64,000 bases of DNA from Pseudomaricurvus sp033283175. Lineage in GTDB: Bacteria > Pseudomonadota > Gammaproteobacteria > Pseudomonadales > Cellvibrionaceae. Below the pieces are notes generated by a model. The model did not search any database, was not told the DNA's origin, and saw nothing but the letters and a program-made list of their open reading frames with translations. This document shows positions 25,392 to 31,966 of the stretch, piece by piece. Position 1 is the stretch's first letter, and the number at the start of each line of letters is the position of its first letter. The position numbers were made by a program, and so were the translations under genes. The stretch covers positions 558,001 to 622,000 of the forward strand of contig JAWMQM010000001.1 in the NCBI GenBank assembly GCA_033283175.1, read 5' to 3'.

Positions 25392-26323
25392 TCAAAAATC
25401 CCGGCCAACTCCGCTAGGTGCGCCTGCAGGTAATTGAGGAACGCCTGCATCGCCGGTGTGGGGTGCTTGCCCTTGGGGTAGACCGCACACCAGCTGCGGC
25501 GGATGGGGAACCCTTCCAGCTCCAGCGGCTTGATCAGGCCCAGTTTCAGCTCAGCCAGGATACTCAGGCGCGGCAGCACCGCCACCCCCAAGCCCGCCAG
25601 CACCCCGTGTTTGATGGTGTCGTTGGAACCCAGTTCCATTTTCGGTGCCAGCGTCAATCGCTGCTGCTGACAGAAAAGCTCCAGCGCCAGCCGACTGCCG
25701 GAGCCCGCTTCGCGCAGCAGCAGGCCGGAGTCGAGAAACTGCTGCACCGTGAGATTCTTGCGACTGTGCACCGGGTGGTCCGGTGCCGCTACCGGCAGCA
25801 GCTCGTTATCGAGGAACGGCAGCGACGCCAGCGGGCGGTTTTCCGGCACAATCCCCATCACCACAATGTGGTCCTGGTTTTCCCCCAGGCGACGCAGCGC
25901 CTCGGCACGATTGACCACGCGGATATTGATATCCACATCCGGGTGTTCCTGCAGGAAGCCCTTCAACAGGTAGGGCACCACATACTGGGCGGTGCTCACC
26001 GCCACCAGGTTCAACTGCCCGGCCACCTGCCCCTGCAAGGCCGCCAGGTCGGTTTGCAGGCTGCGCAGCTCGGCAAAGATCACATCGATACTGGCCGCCA
26101 GCTTCTCACCCGCCGCAGTGCAGAACAGCTTGCGGCCGATGTATTCAAACACCGGCACCTCCAGGGCCGCTTCCAGTTGGCGCATCTGGCTGCTGACTGC
26201 CGGCTGGGTCAAACCCAGCAGCTCGCCGGCGCGGGAGTAACTGCCGGTTTTATAAACGGCAAGAAAGACCTGCAGCTGACGGAACGTGATTCGACTTACC
26301 AGTTTTTGTACGGTCAGAGGCAT
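25388..26323 (-). CDS. pycR: LysR-type regulator of pyruvate carboxylase
   Basis: A 311-residue LysR regulator. The helix-turn-helix spans about residues 10-60 (FLAVYKTGSYSRAGELLGLTQPAVSSQMRQLE), followed by a two-lobe effector domain (VAGQLNLVAVSTAQYVVPYLL, GLGVAVLPRLS). It is transcribed divergently from pycA, the arrangement of PycR in pseudomonads, which supports control of the carboxylase genes. The ATG at 26323 is preferred; an in-frame ATG six codons upstream is an alternative. Binding sites should lie in the 131-base AT-rich spacer, where I could not fix a T-N11-A box with confidence. Confidence 0.85.
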   Translation of the reverse strand: MPLTVQKLVSRITFRQLQVFLAVYKTGSYSRAGELLGLTQPAVSSQMRQLEAALEVPVFEYIGRKLFCTAAGEKLAASIDVIFAELRSLQTDLAALQGQVAGQLNLVAVSTAQYVVPYLLKGFLQEHPDVDINIRVVNRAEALRRLGENQDHIVVMGIVPENRPLASLPFLDNELLPVAAPDHPVHSRKNLTVQQFLDSGLLLREAGSGSRLALELFCQQQRLTLAPKMELGSNDTIKHGVLAGLGVAVLPRLSILAELKLGLIKPLELEGFPIRRSWCAVYPKGKHPTPAMQAFLNYLQAHLAELAGIFE

Positions 26324-26454
26324 CTTGATCCACCCTTGCAAACAAAGGCATAAGTTATCACTTATGGAAAACCCAACAAATATGAATTTTACTTTATAGG
26401 CGCAAAAACTATCCTGTGTCTACTGATCGTTATTCGGACAGGGGGTCCCCCTAC

Positions 26455-27870
26455 ATGCTGAAAAAAATCCTCATTGCCAACCGTGGCGAGATCGCGGTGC
26501 GCATCATTCGGGCCTGTGCCGAGATGGGCATCCGCTCGGTGGCCATTTACACCGAGCCCGACCGCTACGGCCTGCACGTCAAGCGCGCCGACGAGTCCTA
26601 CTCGCTGGGTGACGACCCCATTGCCGGCTACCTGGACCCGCAGCGTATCGTCAGTCTCGCCAAACAGGTGGGCTGCGACGCGATCCACCCGGGTTACGGC
26701 TTTCTCTCCGAAAACGCCGAGTTTGCCCGCCTCTGTGAACAGCAGGGCATCCGTTTTATCGGCCCCAAATCTGACGTCATCCACAAGATGGGGGACAAGA
26801 CCCAGGCCCGCGACAGTATGCGCGCCGCCGGCGTGCCGGTCACCCCGGGCTCCGAGGGCAACCTGAAGGACCTGGACGAGGCACTGCAACTGGCGGAGCA
26901 GATCGGTTACCCGGTGATGCTGAAAGCCACCTCTGGCGGTGGCGGCCGCGGTATCCGCCGCTGCGACTCCGCCGCCGAGTTGCGCACCCAGTACCCACGG
27001 GTCATCAGCGAGGCCACCAAGGCCTTCGGCAGCGCCGAAGTGTTCCTGGAAAAGTGCATCGTCAACCCCAAGCATATCGAAGTGCAGGTGCTGGCGGACA
27101 GCCACGGCAATGTGGTGCACCTGTTTGAGCGCGACTGCTCCATCCAGCGCCGCAACCAGAAGCTGATCGAGATCGCCCCCAGCCCGCAGCTCACCCCCGA
27201 ACAGCGAAACTACATCGGCCAGCTGGCGGTGCGCGCGGCGCAGGCGGTGGGTTACGAGAATGCCGGTACGGTGGAGTTCCTGCTCACCGGCAACCAGGTC
27301 TACTTCATGGAGATGAACACCCGGGTGCAGGTGGAGCACACCATCACCGAGCAGATCACCGGGGTGGACATTGTGCGTGAGCAGATTCGGGTCGCCTCCG
27401 GCCTGCCCCTGAGCTATCGCCAGGAAGACATCAGCTATCGCGGTTTTGCCCTGCAGTTCCGCATCAACGCCGAAGACCCGAAGAACGACTTCCTCCCCAG
27501 CTTCGGCCGCATCACCCACTACTACGCCCCGGGCGGTCCCGGCGTGCGGGTGGATACCGCCATCTACACCGGTTACGAAATCCCCCCCTACTACGACTCC
27601 ATGTGCCTGAAGCTGGTGGTGTGGGCGCTGGACTGGCAGGACGTGATCGATCGCGGCCGCCGGGCGCTGGATGACATGCGCCTGCAGGGTATCCGCACCA
27701 CCGCCACCTACTACCAGCAGATTCTCAACCACCCGGATTTCCGCGGGGCGGAGTTCAACACCAGCTTTGTGCCCGAGCACCCGGAACTGCTGCAGTACTC
27801 GGAAAAACGCCACCCCAGAGAACTGGCACTGGCCATCGCCACTGCCATCGCCGCCCACGCCGGCCTGTAA
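26455..27870 (+). CDS. pycA: Pyruvate carboxylase subunit A (biotin carboxylase)
   Basis: A 471-residue biotin carboxylase subunit that uses ATP and bicarbonate to carboxylate biotin. Recognisable blocks: KKILIANRGEIAVRII, HPGYGFLSENAEFA, ATP-grasp Gly-rich loop KATSGGGGRGIR, EVFLEKCI, FMEMNTRVQVEHTITE and the C-terminal FRINAEDP. A separate A subunit of this size is the alpha4beta4 form found in pseudomonads and methanogens rather than the single-chain enzyme. The start at MLKKIL is chosen over an upstream GTG/ATG that adds 13 residues. pycB follows 36 bases later. Confidence 0.93.
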   Translation: MLKKILIANRGEIAVRIIRACAEMGIRSVAIYTEPDRYGLHVKRADESYSLGDDPIAGYLDPQRIVSLAKQVGCDAIHPGYGFLSENAEFARLCEQQGIRFIGPKSDVIHKMGDKTQARDSMRAAGVPVTPGSEGNLKDLDEALQLAEQIGYPVMLKATSGGGGRGIRRCDSAAELRTQYPRVISEATKAFGSAEVFLEKCIVNPKHIEVQVLADSHGNVVHLFERDCSIQRRNQKLIEIAPSPQLTPEQRNYIGQLAVRAAQAVGYENAGTVEFLLTGNQVYFMEMNTRVQVEHTITEQITGVDIVREQIRVASGLPLSYRQEDISYRGFALQFRINAEDPKNDFLPSFGRITHYYAPGGPGVRVDTAIYTGYEIPPYYDSMCLKLVVWALDWQDVIDRGRRALDDMRLQGIRTTATYYQQILNHPDFRGAEFNTSFVPEHPELLQYSEKRHPRELALAIATAIAAHAGL

Positions 27871-27906
27871 CTGACTGTCGCACACAGGGAATTCAGAGGA
27901 CTTACC

Positions 27907-29706
27907 ATGACCACCGCCAAGAAAATTGAAGTCACCGACGTTATCCTTCGCGACGCCCACCAGTCGCTGATCGCTACCCGTATGCGCACCGAAGACATGC
28001 TGCCCATCTGCGCCAAACTGGATCAGGTGGGCTACTGGTCACTGGAAGTGTGGGGCGGCGCCACCTTTGACGCCTGTGTACGCTTCCTGAAAGAGGATCC
28101 GTGGGAGCGCCTGCGCCAGCTGAAAGCAGCGCTGCCCAACACCCGCCTGCAGATGCTGCTGCGCGGCCAGAACCTGCTGGGTTACCGTCACTACGCCGAC
28201 GATGTGGTGGAAGCCTTTGTGCAGAAGTCCGCCGACAACGGCATTGATGTATTCCGCGTGTTTGACGCCCTCAACGACGTGCGCAATCTGGAAACCGCCA
28301 TGCGCGCGGTAAAAAAAGCCGGTAAACACGCCCAGGGCACACTGTGCTACACCACCAGTCCCGTTCACACCCCGGCCACCTTCGTGGAACTCGCAAAGCA
28401 ATTGCGTGACATGGGCGCCGACTCCATCGCCATCAAGGATATGGCCGGCCTGCTGACTCCTTACGCCACCTACGAGCTGGTGAAAGCGCTGAAAGCAGAG
28501 ATCGACCTGCCACTGGCGCTGCACAGCCACGCCACCGCCGGCCTGGCGCAACTGTGCCAGCTGAAAGCGGTGGAGGCCGGTGTCGACCGCATCGACACCG
28601 CCATCTCCTCCTTTGCCAATGGCACCAGCCACCCGGCCACCGAATCCCAGGTGGCGGCATTGAAAGATACTCCCTATGACACCGGCCTCGACCTGGCCCT
28701 GCTGAGCGAGATCGCCGACTACTTCCGCGATGTGCGCAAGAAGTACCACCAGTTCGAGAGCGAGTTTACCCGCGAGGATGTCTCGGTCCAGATCAACCAG
28801 GTACCGGGCGGCATGATGTCCAACCTCGCCAACCAGCTGAAAGAGCAGAACGCGCTGGATCGCATCCGCGCTGTGTTTGACGAGATCCCCCGCGTGCGCG
28901 CCGACCTCGGCTACCCGCCGCTGGTCACCCCCACCTCACAAATTGTGGGCACCCAGGCGGTCTACAACGTGCTCAGCGGCGAGCGCTACAAAACCATCAC
29001 CAACGAAGTAAAACGCTACCTGCAGGGTGGCTACGGCCAGGCCCCGGCCGCCGTCGATGCCGGCCTGCAGAAGCGCGCCATCGGCAACGAAACGGTGATC
29101 GACGGCCGCCCCGCTGACTTGCTGTCGGCAGAGATGGACAAGCTCACCAAAGAGATCGGAGAGCTGGCGCAAAGCGCCGAGGACGTACTGACCTACGCCA
29201 TGTTCCCGGACCTGGGCCGCGACTTCCTGCAGCAGCGTCAGGATGGCACCCTGCAGCCGGAAGCGCTGGCACCACCGTCTGACGGCAAAACCAGCGGCGG
29301 CGCCACCGCCACCGAATTCAAAATCGACGTACACGGTGAAACCTATGAAGTGGCCATCACCGGTATCGGCGACGCCGGCAGCGGCCGACGCAAGATCTAC
29401 CTGTCTATGGACGGCATGCCGGAAGAGATCGTGTTCGAGTCCCTTAACGAGTACCAGGCCGAAGGCGGCAGCAAGCGCCGCAAAGCCACCGAGCCCGGTC
29501 ATGTCACCGCCGCCATGCCTGGCAATGTGGTAGACGTGCTGGTGAAAGAGGGCGACGAAGTGACTGCCGGCCAGGGCATCCTGGTCACCGAAGCCATGAA
29601 AATGGAGAACGAGATCCAGGCCAACATCAGTGGCACCGTGCAAGCGGTCTACGTGGCCAAGGGTGATCGCGTGACTCCCGGCGAGGTGCTGGTGGAGATC
29701 GGTTAA
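27907..29706 (+). CDS. pycB: Pyruvate carboxylase subunit B / oxaloacetate decarboxylase alpha
   Basis: A 599-residue carboxyltransferase plus biotin carrier. The TIM-barrel domain starts VTDVILRDAHQSLIATRMRTEDML and includes the metal-site motif ALHSHATAGLAQL and the catalytic Lys in SIAIKDMAG. The C-terminal lipoyl-like domain carries the biotinyl Lys in TEAMKMENEIQ (about residue 565). With pycA it converts pyruvate to oxaloacetate, feeding the TCA cycle. The same architecture occurs in oxaloacetate decarboxylase alpha, but no beta or gamma subunit is near and a biotin carboxylase gene is, so pyruvate carboxylase is the better call. Confidence 0.93.
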   Translation: MTTAKKIEVTDVILRDAHQSLIATRMRTEDMLPICAKLDQVGYWSLEVWGGATFDACVRFLKEDPWERLRQLKAALPNTRLQMLLRGQNLLGYRHYADDVVEAFVQKSADNGIDVFRVFDALNDVRNLETAMRAVKKAGKHAQGTLCYTTSPVHTPATFVELAKQLRDMGADSIAIKDMAGLLTPYATYELVKALKAEIDLPLALHSHATAGLAQLCQLKAVEAGVDRIDTAISSFANGTSHPATESQVAALKDTPYDTGLDLALLSEIADYFRDVRKKYHQFESEFTREDVSVQINQVPGGMMSNLANQLKEQNALDRIRAVFDEIPRVRADLGYPPLVTPTSQIVGTQAVYNVLSGERYKTITNEVKRYLQGGYGQAPAAVDAGLQKRAIGNETVIDGRPADLLSAEMDKLTKEIGELAQSAEDVLTYAMFPDLGRDFLQQRQDGTLQPEALAPPSDGKTSGGATATEFKIDVHGETYEVAITGIGDAGSGRRKIYLSMDGMPEEIVFESLNEYQAEGGSKRRKATEPGHVTAAMPGNVVDVLVKEGDEVTAGQGILVTEAMKMENEIQANISGTVQAVYVAKGDRVTPGEVLVEIG

Positions 29707-29838
29707 ACAGTATCCGGCTGAACCCAGGCGGCGGGTGCCACGTACAGAGGCGGCACAGCCACACTATCGGATTACAATCCACCCCGAAAATCTGAAACCC
29801 AAAAGACTGAACCTGAACGAAAAGAAAAAGGACCAGCC

Positions 29839-30495
29839 ATGGAAAATATCGTCAAGGGCGTGCTGCACTTCCGCCAGAATGTCTACCCGGAACACAAGGA
29901 CCTGTTCGGAACCCTCGCCACCGGCCAGAACCCGGACATCCTGTTTGTCACTTGCTCCGATTCACGCATTGACCCCAACCTGCTCACCGGCACCAACCCC
30001 GGCGACCTGTTTATCTGCCGCAACGCCGGCAACATCATCCCGCCCCACAGCAACGAGACCGGTGGCATGACCGCCTCCATCGAATACGCGGTGGCGGTGC
30101 TGAAAGTGCGCCACATCATTATCTGTGGTCACAGCGACTGCGGCGCCATCAAGGGCGCGCTGGACATGAGTTCGGTGGAAGGGCTGCCGCACGTGAAAGA
30201 GTGGCTGGGCCACTGCCGCTCGGCCATGGAGATCGTGCGCGAGCGCAACGATATCGAAGCCGGCTGTCCCATCGGCCACGACCATCTCAACGAAGCGATT
30301 GAAGAGAACGTACTGCAACAGGTGCAGCACATCCGCACCCATCCAACAGTCGCCGCCAAGCTGGCCACCGGCAAGGTGCAGATCCACGGCTGGGTCTACA
30401 ACATCAAGACCGGCGGTATCCGTTGCTGCGATCAGAACGATACCAACTTCACTGGCTTTGACGAGTTTTACGCCGATATTATCAAGGGGCTGTAA
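29839..30495 (+). CDS. Beta-class carbonic anhydrase
   Basis: A 218-residue zinc enzyme for CO2/bicarbonate interconversion. Zinc ligands and the catalytic dyad are in VTCSDSRIDPN (Cys and Asp-Arg) and IIICGHSDCGAIKGAL (His and Cys); the FICRNAGNIIPP segment is also diagnostic. It follows pycB by 132 bases on the same strand, so it plausibly supplies bicarbonate to pyruvate carboxylase. No signal peptide; cytoplasmic. A REP-like repeat begins 14 bases after its stop. Confidence 0.93.
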   Translation: MENIVKGVLHFRQNVYPEHKDLFGTLATGQNPDILFVTCSDSRIDPNLLTGTNPGDLFICRNAGNIIPPHSNETGGMTASIEYAVAVLKVRHIIICGHSDCGAIKGALDMSSVEGLPHVKEWLGHCRSAMEIVRERNDIEAGCPIGHDHLNEAIEENVLQQVQHIRTHPTVAAKLATGKVQIHGWVYNIKTGGIRCCDQNDTNFTGFDEFYADIIKGL

Positions 30496-30508
30496 CCCCA
30501 ACCGCCCC

Positions 30509-30561
30509 AAAAGATCGCGCGGGGGACCGCGCTCCTACGATATGTCGTTGCCCTTGTAGGA
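30509..30561. repeat. REP-like palindrome, copy 2, left part
   Basis: Left arm AAAAGATCGCGCGGGGGACC...GCTCCTACGA plus spacer and the first bases (TTGTAGGA) of the right arm. The remainder of the right arm resumes at 31922, so the palindrome is split by the IS element. Confidence 0.85.
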
Positions 30562-30567
30562 AATGAG

Positions 30568-30579
30568 ATGGACCCGTCC
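30568..30579 (+). repeat. IS1111 left subterminal inverted repeat
   Basis: ATGGACCCGTCC, exact reverse complement of the right copy at 31907-31918. Confidence 0.9.
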
Positions 30580-30648
30580 CCCCATGTGCCATGATTGGTG
30601 TGTAACCATCAATCAGGTATCGGCATCTGCTGGAAGGAGGGTCCACCC

Positions 30649-31668
30649 ATGAATGAGATTAGCATTGTCGGCATTGATTTGGCCAAACAGGTCTTTCAAA
30701 TTCACGCTACCGACCGGCATGGTCATCAGCGTATCAGCCGCCAGCTCAATCGGGCGCAATTGCAGGAATTTCTGGTACAACAGCCTCACTGCCTGATAGC
30801 CATGGAGGCTTGCGGCGGAGCCCATTACTGGGCCAGACGAGCGAGAGCAGCCGGGCACGATGTCAAAATGATGCACCCGCGCTACGTGAAGCCGTTTGTG
30901 CAGGTGCATAAGAATGATGTTCGTGATGCCAGGGCGATAGCGGAAGCGGCCGCCCGCCCGGCCATTCCAGCGGTGGCACCGAAGACGGTTGAGCAGCAGG
31001 ATCTGCAAGCCCTGCATCGAGTGAGGGAGCGGCTGGTGAAAGAGCGCACAGCGATTGGCAATGAGTTGCGAGGGCTGCTGGGTGAGATGGGGATTGTCAT
31101 TGCCCGGGGACATCGAGCCATCCGCGACGCAGTGCCCCGGGTGCTGGAGGATGGTGATAACGAGCTGAGCGTGAGAGGTCGACGGTTGCTTGCCGATTTG
31201 CGCGAGCAGTGGCTGGAGCGGGAAGCCCGTATTGGGGTTTATGACCGGGAGCTGCAGGCGATAGCCAGAGAGAATCCGGTCTGCCAGCGGTTGCAGACGA
31301 TCCCGGGTATCGGCCCTGTAAACGCCACCCTGCTGTACAGTCATGCAGGGGACGCGTCGAGCTATCGCAGCGGCCGGCACTTCAGCGCGTATCTGGGGTT
31401 GGTGCCCCGGCAGCACGCCAGTGGAGGCAAGGAGCGTTTGCTTGGGATCAGTAAGCAGGGTAACAAGCATGTGCGTAAACAACTGGTGCACGGTGCTCGC
31501 TCGGCCTATCTGAGCCTGAGTGGGAAGGCGCCGGAGACATCACGGCTTGCCAGCTGGTTGCGGGGTATGAGAGACAAGCCGACCAACAAGGTGGTCGTGG
31601 CGTTGGCCAACAAGCTGGCGCGCATAGTGTGGGCCGTAATGGCACGAGACGTGTCTTACCAGCCCTGA
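30649..31668 (+). CDS. IS110-family transposase (bridge recombinase)
   Basis: A 339-residue DEDD transposase. The N-terminal RuvC-like domain shows IVGIDLAKQVFQIHATD (first Asp), MEACGGAHYW (Glu) and KNDVRDARAIAEAA (Asp pair). The C-terminal Transposase_20 domain has LQTIPGIGPVNATLL (HhH) and ASGGKERLLGISKQGNKHVR, in which the Ser is the presumed nucleophile. The frame is intact, so it may be active. The ATG at 30649 follows GGAGGG; a longer frame back to 30595 lacks this. Recent work shows that these recombinases use an RNA from the element's own non-coding end to choose donor and target. Confidence 0.95.
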   Translation: MNEISIVGIDLAKQVFQIHATDRHGHQRISRQLNRAQLQEFLVQQPHCLIAMEACGGAHYWARRARAAGHDVKMMHPRYVKPFVQVHKNDVRDARAIAEAAARPAIPAVAPKTVEQQDLQALHRVRERLVKERTAIGNELRGLLGEMGIVIARGHRAIRDAVPRVLEDGDNELSVRGRRLLADLREQWLEREARIGVYDRELQAIARENPVCQRLQTIPGIGPVNATLLYSHAGDASSYRSGRHFSAYLGLVPRQHASGGKERLLGISKQGNKHVRKQLVHGARSAYLSLSGKAPETSRLASWLRGMRDKPTNKVVVALANKLARIVWAVMARDVSYQP

Positions 31669-31684
31669 AAGAAAGATCCTGTAA

Positions 31685-31906
31685 CGAGTGGCATAGAGTT
31701 CCCCGAGGTTGCGCAGACGATTACGACACGACGGATAAGATCAACTCACCGAACCCTGCGACCGGGCCTGGCTGTCTGAAGCCGAGTAGGAGATAAAGGG
31801 CGGTGAGTGCCTATCTCATAATGGCCCGGGTTAACCGGAACCCACCCAGAGGCCGGATATAAGCATGCAATCTCTATCCAAGCTGTCAAAGTGGTCTTGC
31901 AACACT
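31685..31906 (+). ncRNA. Putative bridge RNA of the IS1111 element
   Basis: The non-coding 3' end can fold into two bulged hairpins. Loop 1: the stem ACTCACCG (31744-31751)/CGGTGAGT (31801-31808), extended by CCCT/AGGG, encloses an internal loop. One side holds GACCGGGC (31760-31767), complement of the right target GCCCGGTC; the other holds GTAGGAG (31786-31792), identical to the left target. A GGCT/AGCC hairpin caps it. Loop 2: ATCTCAT (31813-31819) is the complement of the left IS end ATGAGAT (30563-30569), and ATATAA (31857-31862) matches the right end (31917-31922); a GGGTT/AACCC stem caps it. Transcript ends are guesses. Confidence 0.78.
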
Positions 31907-31918
31907 GGACGGGTCCAT
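31907..31918 (+). repeat. IS1111 right subterminal inverted repeat
   Basis: GGACGGGTCCAT, exact reverse complement of the left copy. Confidence 0.9.
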
Positions 31919-31921
31919 ATA

Positions 31922-31947
31922 AGCCCGGTCCCCCGGGCGATCTTTTC
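31922..31947. repeat. REP-like palindrome, copy 2, right part
   Basis: AGCCCGGTCCCCCGGGCGATC followed by TTTT continues the right arm interrupted at 30561. Joined to the left part it recreates the arrangement seen intact at 13837-13915. Confidence 0.85.
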
Positions 31948-31966
31948 ACACGGCCCGCCCCGATGA

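Larger units (their letters stand above)
30562..31921 (+). mobile_element. IS110-family insertion sequence, IS1111 group
   Basis: About 1.36 kb. Perfect 12-bp subterminal inverted repeats, ATGGACCCGTCC (30568-30579) and GGACGGGTCCAT (31907-31918), lie 6 and 3 bases inside the ends, the IS1111 hallmark; no target duplication longer than a base is evident. It contains one intact transposase and about 240 bases of 3' non-coding sequence. It splits a REP-like palindrome between TTGTAGGA and GCCCGGTC, in keeping with the known preference of several IS1111 members for REP sequences. Boundaries were inferred by comparison with the intact palindrome copies, and are good to 1-2 bases. Confidence 0.92.

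Noticed and set aside
26389..27960. 523-codon open frame on the minus strand opposite pycA
   Set aside because: It lies entirely antisense to a gene with strong protein motifs, has no recognisable domain and is low-complexity (His, Gly, Val rich), as expected for mirror frames in GC-rich DNA.
27907..29706. Oxaloacetate decarboxylase sodium pump alpha subunit
   Set aside because: The sequence would fit, but no beta or gamma subunit is adjacent, and a biotin carboxylase subunit and PycR-type regulator are.
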